Shown here in pieces: positions 31,400 through 42,084 of a stretch of 64,000 nucleotides of DNA. Below the pieces are notes generated by a model. That model made no database searches and was not told where the DNA came from. It saw only the letters and a program-made list of their open reading frames with translations. The stretch is from contig JAKCWW010001225.1 of NCBI GenBank assembly GCA_026260175.1, positions 1-64,000 of the forward strand, in the 5' to 3' direction. The stretch's first letter is position 1; each line of letters starts with the position of its first letter. This DNA is from Reticulitermes lucifugus. Taxonomy: Eukaryota > Arthropoda > Insecta > Blattodea > Rhinotermitidae. A program made the translations under genes and the position numbers.

Positions 31400-32793
31400 G
31401 CACAACAAGGGCATTACCAAGCAGAGCTGAAACGTTTATCCAAAGAGTTAAAGGCTCAGGAGACATTCTTAAGTTCGGTCTTACAAAACGAAGGTAAATG
31501 CTGGACAGAGTTTTACAAGTATGTTAAAAGNCGTAAAGGTNATAGAGAAAATATTCCTGCGATCAAGGGCTTTAATGGAAATCTCATCACCGAACCAATA
31601 GAAAGGCCAACTCCCTAAACTCTTATTATGCGTCTGTATTCAGTTGCGAACGAAATACCCCGCAAATCCAATCAACATATTCAGGTAAACCGTTCACCAT
31701 CAGTATCAACATTTTAAGGAAGCGACTATCAGCAATCGGGAGAAATGAATCCGTCGGACCAGATCGCATTCCTGGGGAAATTTTAAAGTTAGGTGGTGAA
31801 GCCATGATTCCATACCTCGCGAGTTTGCTGGATATAACGATGAACAACAATTCTATCCCAGGGGACTGGAAAAAGACTATAGTGGTTCCTATTTATAAAG
31901 GAGGAGATCGATCGGTAGTGGGAAACTATAGACCGGTCAGTTTAACCTCAGTGGTTTGTAAACAAATGGAGCACGTAATAGCAGGGTATCTAAGGCAAGT
32001 CTGGGAAATGAGAGAGTGGTTATATGAGGGTCAACATGGATTTAAACCAGGGTACTCATGCGAAAGTCAAGTAGTCACAGTTTGTCAAGATATTGCTGAT
32101 TCACTGGACGAGGGAGTCAGGACTGACGCGATTATAATAAATTTTTCAAAGGGCTTTGATTTAGACCCACATGATAGGCTGCTTACGGAAACCGGAGTGG
32201 ACTTGAGGGTAGTGGTATGGGTAAAGGAATTTCTCTTAGGACGTTCGCAAAGAGTTAGAGTAGACGGACATCTGATGAAGTCAGAGTAACGTGGGGAGTG
32301 CCGCAAGGGAGCGTATTTGGTCCGTTGCTGTTCCTCGCTTATGATAATGATATTTGGAGAAACATTGAGTCAAATATATGGCTTTTCGCTGATGATTATA
32401 TAATATACAGGAGGATAATGGATAGTAGTGGCATTGAAAAGTTGCAGACTTAAATAGATTAGGGGAGTGGGCGGTTGAAAATGAAATGAAGATAAATCCA
32501 GGTAAAAGTAAAGCAGTAAGCTTCAATAGAGCTAGGGTGAAAGATAGTCTGATGTATTGTATTGGGGATCAACTAGTTCCAGAGGCAAATAGCTTTAAGT
32601 ATTTAGGAATAATTATACGCAGCGATCTAAGCTGGGCAGACCATATAGATTATACACTAAGAAAAGCATGGAAGGCTCTTCATTTCGTAATGCGTAAACT
32701 CAAAAGGGCAAATAATAATAATACGAAACATTTAGCTTATACGGCACTAGTGAGACCGATACTTGAGTATGGAGCGGTGTGTTGGGACCCATA
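31400..32793 (+). pseudogene. LINE ORF2 reverse transcriptase
   Basis: Linker (AELKRLSKELKAQETFLSS; GKCWTEFYKYVK), then RT. Fingers: GPDRIPGEILKLGGEAM and VVPIYKGGD; NYRPVSLTSVVCKQMEHVI; then GQHGFKPGYSCESQV. Motif A reads IINFSKGFDLDPHD, with Asn (AAT, 32140-32142) where the catalytic Asp should be. After a stop (32287-32289) motif B reads TWGVPQGSVFGPLLF, and motif C is FADDYIIY (ADD at 32388-32396). The thumb (INPGKSKAVSF, SFKYLGIIIRSDLSWADHI, ALVRPILEYGAVCWDP) enters the N gap at 32794. Single Ns occur at 31531 and 31541. Loss of the motif A Asp alone would abolish activity. Confidence 0.85.
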
Positions 32794-33564
32794 NNNNNNN
32801 NNNNNNNNNNNNNNNNNNNNNNNNNNNNNNNNNNNNNNNNNNNNNNNNNNNNNNNNNNNNNNNNNNNNNNNNNNNNNNNNNNNNNNNNNNNNNNNNNNNN
32901 NNNNNNNNNNNNNNNNNNNNNNNNNNNNNNNNNNNNNNNNNNNNNNNNNNNNNNNNNNNNNNNNNNNNNNNNNNNNNNNNNNNNNNNNNNNNNNNNNNNN
33001 NNNNNNNNNNNNNNNNNNNNNNNNNNNNNNNNNNNNNNNNNNNNNNNNNNNNNNNNNNNNNNNNNNNNNNNNNNNNNNNNNNNNNNNNNNNNNNNNNNNN
33101 NNNNNNNNNNNNNNNNNNNNNNNNNNNNNNNNNNNNNNNNNNNNNNNNNNNNNNNNNNNNNNNNNNNNNNNNNNNNNNNNNNNNNNNNNNNNNNNNNNNN
33201 NNNNNNNNNNNNNNNNNNNNNNNNNNNNNNNNNNNNNNNNNNNNNNNNNNNNNNNNNNNNNNNNNNNNNNNNNNNNNNNNNNNNNNNNNNNNNNNNNNNN
33301 NNNNNNNNNNNNNNNNNNNNNNNNNNNNNNNNNNNNNNNNNNNNNNNNNNNNNNNNNNNNNNNNNNNNNNNNNNNNNNNNNNNNNNNNNNNNNNNNNNNN
33401 NNNNNNNNNNNNNNNNNNNNNNNNNNNNNNNNNNNNNNNNNNNNNNNNNNNNNNNNNNNNNNNNNNNNNNNNNNNNNNNNNNNNNNNNNNNNNNNNNNNN
33501 NNNNNNNNNNNNNNNNNNNNNNNNNNNNNNNNNNNNNNNNNNNNNNNNNNNNNNNNNNNNNNNN
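32794..33564. other. assembly gap (771 N)
   Basis: Run of N. It hides the end of LINE ORF2 and most of its 3' UTR. Any reading frame drawn across it is meaningless. Confidence 0.98.
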
Positions 33565-33599
33565 AGGACTACTGCCACCGGGTGAAAACCCAATTGCAG

Positions 33600-33634
33600 T
33601 AAATAATAATAATGATAATAATAATAATAATAAT
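33600..33634. repeat. AAT microsatellite, LINE 3' tail
   Basis: (AAT)n with one GAT interruption, immediately after the last LINE-like sequence. A simple-repeat 3' end fits CR1/L2-type LINEs. Confidence 0.85.
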
Positions 33635-33764
33635 GGTCGTTTATTATTAGAATCACACGAAACAACGTCAGTGCACTCTGTGGACAAAATACAAGGTTTC
33701 TTAATGTTTACAAACGGGCTTTAGACGGTTTGAGCCACAATATTCCTTGCTGTATTCTGTGCTG

Positions 33765-33989
33765 GTGCCTATCCCAGTGGCCTCGCGGTCTAACTCGCTT
33801 GCTGGGATTGCGGGTTCGAATCTCGCCGGGGCATGGGTGTCTGTCTCTTGTGAGTGTTGTGTGTTGTCAGGTAGAGGTCTGTGCGTCGCGCTGATCACTT
33901 GTCCAGAGGAGTCCTACCGAGTGTGGTGTGTCTGTGATTGAGGAAGCCGTGGCCCACTAGGGGCTGTTGCGCGATGGAGGAAAGTAGAA
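33765..33989 (+). mobile_element. tRNA-derived SINE, family B, with 11-bp TSD
   Basis: Head: CAGTGGCCTCGCGGTCTAAC (A-box side), B box GGTTCGAATCT (33813-33823), then GCATGGGTGTCTGTCT and a 3' part CACTAGGGGCTGTTGCGCGATGG. ATTCTGTGCTG is present on both sides (33754-33764 and 33990-34000), an exact 11-bp duplication. Other copies are at 51094-51300 (minus) and 52028-52095 (3' piece). Confidence 0.85.
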
Positions 33990-34044
33990 ATTCTGTGCTG
34001 TGTGGGGTCTGTCTTGTAACTCAAGACCCCGCACAGCACAGAAT
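33990..34044. repeat. hairpin, 21-bp arms
   Basis: ATTCTGTGCTGTGTGGGGTCT (33990-34010) pairs with 34024-34044 at 20 of 21 positions across a 13-nt loop. Before SINE insertion this palindrome was longer, since CCTTGCTGT left of the SINE (about 33746) mirrors ACCAGCCATACAAGG (about 34046-34060). Confidence 0.8.
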
Positions 34045-34346
34045 ACACCAGCCATACAAGGACATAATCCACTATGGATTGAAACAAACGTAGATGTTCG
34101 TATGCCAATAGTATAATATAGCACCGTAGTACAAGTCGAAATCCACCTACATGTATGACGCTTTGCCACATTCTGTAATATCAAGAAGAGTAGATAGAAC
34201 ACCTACTAAGATATAAAGTGCTTATCCACATAAATACATAATAAATCAATATTACAATTAAATTTACGCACTGTATGTTTAGAGTGTCTGATAAACTTGT
34301 AACAAATTTTAATCCAACATTTTATCATTTTGGTATGTACATGCAA

Positions 34347-34482
34347 AAGTATATTTTTACTCTTATCAGTAGTACAGTCACAACCAACACATATGCTTGC
34401 AGTAAGTAACAGGCCTGATTACGTATTGCAAGTGTTTGTGTTGGTTGTGACTGTACTTTTGATAAGAGTAAAAAATGTACTT
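34347..34482. mobile_element. small palindromic MITE
   Basis: About 60-bp arms: ACTCTTATCAGTAGTACAGT, CACAACCAACAC (left) mirrored by GTGTTGGTTGTG, ACTGTACTTTTGATAAGAGT (right), with a short loop around AACAGGCCTG. Termini resemble AGTACATTTTT. No coding capacity. Confidence 0.75.
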
Positions 34483-34589
34483 TATAATGAGATGGCAGTC
34501 ACTCAGAAACCACATTTCGTCTTTCGGTAAAATGGAAGGGTTTATGTAACTCAGTGGGGATGATAGTTCAGTCGACTCCTGGCAGCCGA

Positions 34590-36605
34590 GGTGTGCGCGT
34601 CAGCTTGCAGCGTTTATACTGTTCGTAGAAAAGATGTTGATCTCAGCTTGAAAATGTCGCTTGAAGGCGGGAAGAAGCAGGTAAAAATGAGTGGTGGGGG
34701 TGAAATAATTTATAATGTGTACAAATTCATGAAACGCGAATCTGAGGTGGGTATAACAATTCCGTCTTCAATAGCGTAGAAGAGTCACTGAAGCAACACG
34801 TGTTAGTAGGAGAACTGTATGTAGGATATTGAAAGAAGGTGAAAATGTGAAACTGGTGGTGTCGCAGTGGCATTTTGACCTCCACATAAAACTGAGACTG
34901 AAAGTTTGCATAAAAAGTGTTTTAGATAATTTCGACGAGGCTGATTTAAGGAGAATTATCCATAATTTCTACATCACCGTGAAAGACCAAATGTCCGAAT
35001 CTGCCTGTTTAGAGGAGATGTGTCCTCTCTGAGATTGGTGCTCAGAAGAATGGGATTTAGGTACTATGTTTAATACTCGTAATAGGAATAAACTATGAAA
35101 CCTGATATTCTGCCCAGACTTCACGTGTATTCTGAGCTGTAACACGTTGCATAGAAATGTTCATGCTTCACCTTTGTACAACTTTATATTGTAGGTGGAA
35201 GCAGACTTCTGATAACCGAAAAATTATCGAGAAACTCATGATATCCGGTTGCCCAGAGTCCAGTACGTGCGTGCTATCAGAGCATGTAGGGAAGAAGGGA
35301 GATCAATTGTATATACAGACGAAACATTTGTACACAGTTCATGCACAACACCCCATGCGTGGGATGGCGGGTCAGGACCAGGATTGAAAACTCCTGTTCC
35401 AAAAGGACAATGTCTCATTATCGTCCATGCTGGTAGGAATAGATGAACCTAATTATGCGAAACTTACACTGATCTCACTGTTCAAATCATCGTGCCTTTA
35501 TTTTCAGTGGGTCGTTTCTTTTTGAGGTGGAGACCGAGGTTTCATAACCAATGCTCATTTAATATTCCGGTCTGGATCAAATGTGGAGATTACCACGACT
35601 ACATGAACCACGCCAATTATAATAAATGGTTGCAGGAGAAGCTAGCTAGCTATAACTATCCCAATACAGGCCTGGGCAGGCCCGTAGGGTTCCAGGAGGT
35701 TGAGGCTCCCAGAATTTCTAGACATGCGGCACATGAAGGTGGTAAAGTTCAGCCGTACGGACCGGCCGCTTTAACCCCCCAGGAGATATCCCTGGTACTC
35801 ATTTCCTTAGAGGCTGAGTCGACCACAGGGCCACAATTCGGCCGGAAGGATTAAGTCAAGAAAAAATCCCAATGACTCCATCGGTAATAGAACCCGCGAC
35901 CTTCTGGCTTGTAGCTCAGTGCCTGAACCGTGTGCTTCCGGTTTGAGCAGCAGCTAATTCCAAATTTGGAGCCCAAGTCAGTTACTGTGGTCGACTATGC
36001 GTCTTACCACAATGTACAGATCAACCGGCACCCGATCATGAGTTCCAGAAAAGCTGAAATGCTGGTCTGCTTGGGTAAGCTTGGTATAAAATACAGCTCC
36101 GACTTGACGAAAGTAAAACTGTACGATATAAAATGCACATACCGCAATATGAGACGTTTGCAATTGATAGTTTGCTCGCCGAGCGCGGACACACGGTGAT
36201 CGGACTACCTCGCTACCACCCTGATTTAAACCCCATAAAAAAATGTGGGGTATTGTGAAGAGCAGAATAGCTGCAAAGAATGTTACATATAAGCTCCGAG
36301 ATATTCAGCAACTGGCAGAGGAGAATTTTGCTGCTGTGACAAAGGAAGAGTGGGCCGCTGTCTGCGGACATGTTAAAACTGTGGAAGAAGACTACGTGAG
36401 TAGAGAGCACGAGATGGACAGCGCTGTGGAGAGATTCATAGTCAATGCTGATGAAGATGATAATGATGACACATCAAATCTTCAGATGGTGGAGACGACG
36501 ATGATGACGTACAAGGAGTTGGTCCACTCTTCAGTGACAGCGAGTGATAACTGGAAACAGTTGAACTCACTATGTCAACAGAACATTGTGTTTGAATCCT
36601 TGTAA
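34590..36605 (+). pseudogene. Tc1-like DDE transposase interrupted by a SINE
   Basis: N-terminal segments: MSLEGGKKQVKMSGGGEII, YNVYKFMKRESEVG, then SRRTVCRILKEGENVKL (HTH) and DNFDEADLRRIIHNFYITVK. DDE core: IVYTDETFVHSSCTTPHAW (first Asp codon 35318-35320), GQCLIIVHAG, YMNHANYNKWLQEKL, then a SINE at 35660-35945, then IPNLEPKSVTVVDYASYHN (second Asp 35993-35995). The third block reads YHPDLNPIKK around 36220-36245 with a frame slip in an A-run where the catalytic Glu is expected. C-terminus: NVTYKLRDIQQLAEENFAA, then an acidic tail (DEDDNDDTS). Both flanking DDE parts lie in the same frame register. Dead through stops, the slip and the SINE. Confidence 0.85.
35660..35945 (-). mobile_element. 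tRNA-derived SINE, family D
   Basis: The minus-strand head reads CACTGAGCTACAAGCCAGAA, then B-box-like GCGGGTTCTATTACCG. The plus strand begins CCTGGGCAGGCCCGTAGGGT. A second copy is at 58045-58290. It lies inside the transposase between KWLQEKL and IPNLEPK; GCAGGAGAAGCTA to its left and GAGCAGCAGCTA to its right look like a decayed target duplication. Confidence 0.75.
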
Positions 36606-37479
36606 GAACGGAAAGAATTGTTATATGGAAGCAGTGATCTTGAAAGTAATTCTTTAATTTCAGTGCCCAATTCACGACTCTCCATAGTGCTTGGTAGCAT
36701 GTCTGATGTTTCTATTATGGGTAGTAGTGCTAGATAGCCTATGTTTCGCGGTCGTGTGGCTCTTACAGGATACCCACTCCACTCTCTTCTTTCCCTTCAC
36801 TTCCTCATCCACGCATCGCCGTGTGCCATGTCATACTATTCGGACGGTATTCTGCGCACAAAACGTATGTGGCAACCACCCAGTGGGTTAGGCAGCTGGA
36901 CTTAACCGAACGCTCGTCTCCATCCATCGCCGAGGTTAAGGGAGCCTGAGCTGCAGCTGCTCTCCCCGTGTTTTTAGACGAGTTCATAACGAGGTTTTCG
37001 CCGTGTTTCCTCTGTAAACATTTAACGTAAAACGAAAAAAAAAGTTTAAAACGAGATTCAGACAGACGTGGCGCTTGTGTTCACATCGTGTGGCACGAAG
37101 TACTGTCAAGGCTGCTGGCCTCCATTAGAGTCTAGTCCTTTGCTAATATTCCAGTTATTTGACATGTTCCAAGACACAACGAAAAACGTAATCCACGTAC
37201 CTCGATGACCCGAATTGCTAATAAGCCCTTTTTCTTTGATTTCTGTCGTCAGGGACGTGATGCTGCGTCGATGGGCAAGTGGTTCGTTGTCATTATTGCA
37301 CGGGTGGCCAAAGCAGTCAGTTGAATCAGTTTTTTCTCTTTTAGGCTGCCGTGTAATATAGGGACTGAACTGCTGAACATTCCGGTTTAGTGGGATTAAG
37401 AACGTCCCGCTGTCCTCCGTGAGGTTTTCTTGTTTTTTTATCTTCTGCAGCTACTATCTTCTACTACTACTGGACGCGG
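36606..37479. other. SINE F fragment, otherwise nothing
   Basis: 36890-36965 (CCATCCATCGCCGAGGTTAA, GAGCCTGAGCTGCAGCTGC) resembles the SINE-like repeat at 38630-38880. The rest is unassigned. Confidence 0.35.
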
Positions 37480-37515
37480 TGTAGTCTGGGCTTCTAAGAG
37501 CGTCGTTAAATAAAC
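37480..37515 (+). repeat. SINE tail fragment
   Basis: GAGCGTCGTTAAATAAACC is the shared SINE 3' tail. Confidence 0.5.
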
Positions 37516-37711
37516 CATGAAGTTGCCCCTGTGCTTAATTAAGCGCCACTCCTTGAATGAATATGGGGGAGTGGGGTTGTAATTCCACACATCTTCAATC
37601 TCTGCTGTAGATGCAGGTAGTTGGCCAGCTTTACGCTGCAGGTACCTACTGGCTGTGTGACTTGATGAGCCCCAGAATCGGTGTGGGCACGTTGAAGATT
37701 GAACCAGACAA

Positions 37712-37992
37712 GTAACGGCAAAGTTCCTGTGTACGTCATGAAGACTGATTGGGGAGTGGAGGTAGAGTGGGTGTGTAGCTCCATTCATTCTTGTTCTCAG
37801 CATTGGATGTAAGTGGTCAGCCTCACGTCCTGGCCGCTTTACCCCGGGGAAAGTGGCCCCGGAATAGATTGAAGAGGAGCCTGGGTTGGCACCGGAACCT
37901 GACGGGAAGTTTTGGAGAAGATAAAAATGGAACCACGATTCCTCGATTGTCCAGCCTGTAGTCTAGTCACTATACTGACTGAGCTATCCCAT
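37712..37992 (-). mobile_element. tRNA-derived SINE, family C
   Basis: The minus-strand head GATAGCTCAGTCAGTATAGT is a good A-box region; the B box is degraded. The body GGCCGCTTTACCCCGGGGAA and GTAGCTCCATTCATTCTTG match the copies at 27205, 46235 and 57245. Two overlapping minus-strand frames here are by-products. Confidence 0.7.
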
Positions 37993-38369
37993 ATACAATA
38001 TACATACATTATTGCTTGCCATCAAGGATTTGCAGCTCACGATATGGAAGTGATGATAAAACTGAATGAGTATATAGCTGGTGACAGGAAGTCCATGATA
38101 CGAACGCTCAGCTTCTCTTGTGACAGGGAAGGGATGCAGTGTGGGTTATTTCTTACTGTCATTCATCATTCTGAGCACAGCCACAGACCCACTCACAGTG
38201 AGCATTGTCCGCAGACCAAGCGGGTTTCTACTGTTCTATGGGAATGTAGATTTGGGAAGAGATTTTACTGTAACAAATAGTCGGAATTATCAACAAAATA
38301 CACACATCTCAATTTACAGAGCAGTAGCAGGAATTATACATTCTCATGCCTGCTGCAAATATTTTTAAA
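37993..38369. other. no identifiable feature
   Basis: A plus frame (37912-38280) crosses from the SINE but shows no domain. Confidence 0.35.
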
Positions 38370-38420
38370 CGTATTGATATATTATTTAACGACACTGTCA
38401 GTAGCCCAGACTTTATAGCA
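38370..38420 (-). repeat. SINE tail fragment
   Basis: TTATTTAACGACACTGTCAG, inverse of the shared SINE tail. Confidence 0.5.
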
Positions 38421-38629
38421 TAGAACTGTAGAATGTTAGTGAATAGTGAATTGCAAGGTGTGTGGAAGGCAGCGGTCGTAGCCTAATTTGATGTTAGACG
38501 GCATTTGCCTGGAGCGACTGAGGAGAGGCAGAATACGTCCGCAAGATTCATGACGTAATTATGAGTCATCTGGGATAGCTCATTATATTAACCGGCTGCA
38601 GACTGAATGACCAGGATTCACTTCTCGGC

Positions 38630-38880
38630 AGCGGCATTTACGTTTCTTGTGCGACATTCAGACCGATTCCGTGGCCTACACTTAATTCCTATCAAATGAG
38701 AACGGGGGTCGCTTTCTACGGGGTAAAGCTGCCGCATCGCATAAGTGACCACACCTCACCGTCCATTGCTGAGGCTAAGAATGCTTTGAGCTGACTTCCG
38801 CGTGCCGATCATGGCTTGGTGCTTAACGAAGTAGCCGAAAACCTGTACCTTGCCGAATTTGCAGCAATGGTGTTTATACG
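38630..38880. mobile_element. SINE-like dispersed repeat F
   Basis: GACATTCAGACCGATTCCGTGG, GCTTTCTACGGGGTAAAGC, CCATTGCTGAGGCTAAGAATG and GATCATGGCTTGGTGCTTAA. The same sequence of blocks, diverged, is at 63285-63530. Confidence 0.5.
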
Positions 38881-38929
38881 AGAGTCAGTGAGAAAATGTA
38901 CTATAATTAGGTACATCCCGCAGTCATCT

Positions 38930-39065
38930 GTGATCTGGCGCGGAGTGATTAGCATCCGCTTCCAGCTCTAAAGTCTAGTCTTGGCGGCCACATGCTTGAA
39001 GATGATCTCGAGCCGGAAGTGCTTGTGGCATAATGACTGATAACGCAGGACACGGAGTTCTGTCA
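38930..39065 (+). mobile_element. SINE head fragment
   Basis: TCTGGCGCGGAGTGATTAGC has an A-box-like segment; a degraded B box GTCTAGTCTTGG follows and then TGGCATAATGACTGATAACG. Confidence 0.4.
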
Positions 39066-39883
39066 AGAGGGACTAGAAAAGCTTGTCCCAAAATATGATA
39101 AATGTATTATTTTATGGCAGAGGACTATGTGGGAATGTAATAGGATAGAGGTAATTTAAATATTATCTGTTCTTATTAGAGTTGAAAATAAGTAACCAAA
39201 AATGCACGGGGGAAACATGAAATTTACACGAATTTATTGTAATAGTGCTTGTGAACTGAAAGTAACGAAAATGAAAACTGATGATATTGAGTTAGGTAAT
39301 ATAAAGTTTTGAAATCGCGGTAGTTGAGTTTCCAAGTCTTGCTACTAGTGGCGCTAACACCTCAGTTTGGAAAATGTCTCACACGCAGAAAGCAAAGTGT
39401 GTGCTCGAGTATAACGAATCGATGTCTATGGTTGCTGTGCAAAGGAGATCTCATACAGAGTTTTGTAGGGAACCACCAACGAAAATGTTCACCCACAAGT
39501 GGTATAATTAGTTCATTGAGGCTTGTTACATTTGTAAAGGAAAAAGTTTCGGTAAACGGCTAGGCAGTGAAGCTAAGGTGAATCAGCGGCTTTCGTTCGC
39601 TCGCAGGTAAGAAAGCCAATAAGACAAGCTTCCCGACAATTAAGCATGACACATTGGACGGTTAGCAAAGTTCTGCGAACTTGTTTGAGGTGTAAAGGTA
39701 AGATGATTGCAGCGTGTAACAACCCAAGACAAAGTTCGCTAGAATTTTGATGTGACGTTTTTTCAAAATTTGAAGACGACGGACGAACGTTGTTCATTCC
39801 CTGCGTTGTTCTGATGAAATATAGTTAATTTATTAAACCAATGAAATGCACACAACTAATCACACATAAATATTACATACATC

Positions 39884-39926
39884 GCTCCGACATGTTTCGG
39901 CGTTCAAAACGCCATCCTCAGGGAGC
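39884..39926 (-). ncRNA. hammerhead-ribozyme-like motif 3
   Basis: Minus strand: stem I GCTCC/GGAGC (39922-39926 with 39884-39888), core CTGAGGA (39915-39921), stem II GGCGTT/AACGCC perfect, GAAA (39895-39898), one-pair stem III, GTC with cleavage at 39889/39888. The best-formed copy in the window. Confidence 0.8.
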
Positions 39927-39962
39927 ACGTGATTCCAGTTGGTTTTAAACTTAGCTTGACGT

Positions 39963-40005
39963 GCTCCCTGAGGATGGTGTTTTGAACGCCGAAACATGTC
40001 GGAGC
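39963..40005 (+). ncRNA. hammerhead-ribozyme-like motif 4
   Basis: Plus strand: stem I GCTCC/GGAGC (39963-39967 with 40001-40005), CTGAGGA (39968-39974), stem II GGTGTT/AACGCC with one U-G, GAAA (39991-39994), stem III one C-G pair, cleavage predicted after C40000. Mirror of motif 3 with a single stem II change that keeps pairing. Confidence 0.8.
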
Positions 40006-40560
40006 GATATATGTAATACTTATATGAGAATAGTTGTGTGCATTTAGTTGGTTTAATAAACTGACTATAATTCGACGAACTTTTATAGCCAAAATTGTGT
40101 TTAGCGTCCAAGCCACTCCCATCTGTACGGGCGGCATGTTAACCGATATAGTGGTAGCATTTGGGATAGCAGCCACCCTCCTGCAGTGATTGGATGTACA
40201 ACGGTTGGTCCCAAGTGTGTGTTCTTTATTGAAACAAAATGTGTTCGAGTTATTATATTTTTCCAGAAGCACTGTCAATGGTGTATTAAACCTGGACATG
40301 CTGGAGGAATTCCTCATGCAGATTTTGGAAGACGAAGGTCTTAATCACTTTCTGTTCCGGTAAGACGGGGCACTTCAATAGTTTTGCATTGCAGTTCGGG
40401 ATTTCTTAGATCGAACGTTTCCACAGAAATGAATTGGCAGAGGTGACCCCATCACTTAGCCAGTTCGTTCTCCAGACCTTATACCTCTTGCTTCCTTATT
40501 CAGGGGTGGAGGGGGATTATATAGGATGCTGTTTACGTTCCAATGTTATCCATACTTTGT

Positions 40561-41105
40561 CGGAACTTAATGGGTGGCACCACAATCCAGCTTCGTAGCC
40601 TGAGAATATCACATATTCGAGTCCCTGAAGCCACTATCACCTATGTGTAGCTCCGGATTAAAATTCAGATACCATACGTACGGTGCTGTCATTGAACATA
40701 TCATTAGTTCGGAAGAAAAGTGTCACAACTCAAAAAATGCAATTTGTATGTGTACAGTAGTAGGGTCTCAAAAATGCAAAAAGTTACTTGTTTTAACAGG
40801 AAAGGAGTCACAAATAATATTAGATTCTTAGCCGTGAGGAATCGCTAGTGTCACTGTTCTTCCGAGTGGAAAATAATTAAGCACAGGGACTTCTTTACCG
40901 TCCTTACAACTTTTTATTCCACTGACTGCGCGGACTGATTAGATTGAACATGCAATGAAATTTTACTGAATGCTGTATGTAGGCCTACCACGTGTTGTGC
41001 ATTACACAGCTGTGTATTTTGCTCAGTGTATCTGTGTTTTTGTTATGGCTGTCTCAGTAATCGGCGATTATTTCAATGCACGGCATTAAGAGTTTGGTCT
41101 GTTTA
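40561..41105. other. no identifiable feature
   Basis: Non-coding. Confidence 0.4.
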
Positions 41106-41109
41106 ATGG

Positions 41110-41165
41110 ACGCATAGTTTGTTTACTGTGAGATAGGAACTGAATCTAAAGATGTTCATTTCATG
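41110..41165 (+). repeat. dispersed repeat E fragment
   Basis: TTTGTTTACTGTGAGATAGG and GAACTGAATCTAAA match 8859 and 48415. Confidence 0.5.
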
Positions 41166-42084
41166 CTTCAGCCATAGCCAAGATTTTAGTTGTAATAATT
41201 TATTCGATATACTTTTGATATATGCCGTACAGACACAGTGGCAAAAAAGTGGCACGCATAACCTAAAGGCAGTCTAATATGATAATCGATGACACTGGAT
41301 CTGTAAATGCACCAATAGGTCTTAATGCCTCATATCTTAAACGGCACTAAACACGTAGTAGGTTTAATTAAAAGCGGTTTGTACTTTTTGAGAGGATTTT
41401 CGTTTGTAAGTGACTGAAGATTTTTAGTGAGGCGACTTTTGATGAACCAGAGAAAAACTTTAGCCTTATATGTAGTTTGCGTTTGTAAGAAAGGTATATT
41501 GAAACACATGAGAAACTTTTCAAAATGTAGGTTACTGTGTAATATAGAACGGAATTAAAGAAAGATCCTAACCCCAAACTTCCAGGAATTTCAGGGGTGG
41601 GCTGTGATGCAGTTCCAGTTACTCTTTATAAAAATTCTGACTCGTGTACAGTAAGGTTTTCATTAGAAATCAAAATGCACTCGCTTTGAGAACTAAATCC
41701 GGACGAAGGCTCTAATTCCTTTCTCAAGAGAGAGATGGCGCTTGTGCTTTGTGCAACACGGTGGTTACTTCATAAACCTGAGACAGACGCAATTCCTTTC
41801 TCCACCTGGAAGTAAAGGAATGCTTTTGCTTTCTGTGAGAACAGATGTCTGTGACGTAGCGTGTGACATGTAGCTTTCAGCCCCCTCTTCGGCACCGCTC
41901 TCTCTCCCACTCTCCAAATCTCCCTCATTCAGCTACGTTTCTACCTCCACCTATTCCATGTTCTTTACTTTTAACCATTTCACTGTTACTGCAATTTCTT
42001 GAACAATTCTGTCTTTCAGTTCTGTTTTGTTTTATTCCGTTATCACAGGCTAATTCACGTGTGAGATGTTAGATGCTCCCGGCG
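41166..42084. other. no identifiable feature
   Basis: Includes a C/T-rich stretch near 41880-41960. No domain in either open frame. Confidence 0.4.

Larger units (their letters stand above)
28372..33634 (+). mobile_element. CR1-like LINE with two ORFs, nearly full length
   Basis: In order: ORF1 (28390-29566) with 2A-like, PHD, coiled-coil and SGNH esterase modules; ORF2 endonuclease (29630-30550); a foreign insertion (about 30557-31395); RT (31400-32790); an N gap (32794-33564); and an (AAT)n tail at 33601-33634. PHD plus esterase ORF1 with APE-type endonuclease and RT is typical of the CR1/L2 group. Lesions include one nonsense codon in ORF1, several frameshifts and a substituted RT catalytic Asp, so this copy is dead, but relatively young compared with its neighbours. 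The 5' boundary is estimated. Confidence 0.8.
39819..40069. mobile_element. palindromic element with two opposed hammerheads
   Basis: TATAGTTAATTTATTAAACC at the left end mirrors GGTTTAATAAACTGACTATA at the right end. The arms (about 39820-39930 and 39957-40069) enclose a ~26-nt loop around GATTCCAGTTGGTTTTAAAC. Each arm carries a complete hammerhead motif, one on each strand. It sits within the mariner pseudogene directly after its S-D-E block. Confidence 0.85.
39375..40560 (+). pseudogene. mariner/Tc-type transposase, split by palindromic insert
   Basis: N-terminal part: MSHTQKAKCVLEYNESMSMV, TEFCREPPTKMF (HTH region), then heavily frameshifted sequence to a S-D-E at about 39809-39818, the first catalytic block. 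A 250-bp palindrome follows. The coding trace resumes at about 40100 with remnants ending VNGVLNLDMLEEFLMQILED and FR-DGALQ-F (second Asp block, near 40366), then DFLDRTFPQ-WIGRGDPI and VRSPDLIPLASLF (third block). Many stops. It is probably of the mariner type common in insects with a HTH starting with a short 'FTREQKAF'-like helix; assignment to superfamily is firm, to subfamily not. Confidence 0.65.

Noticed and set aside
32486-33724. Longest apparent open frames in the window (up to 412 codons, both strands)
   Set aside because: They exist only because the N gap 32794-33564 is read as open. Only the left end, LINE RT thumb, is real.
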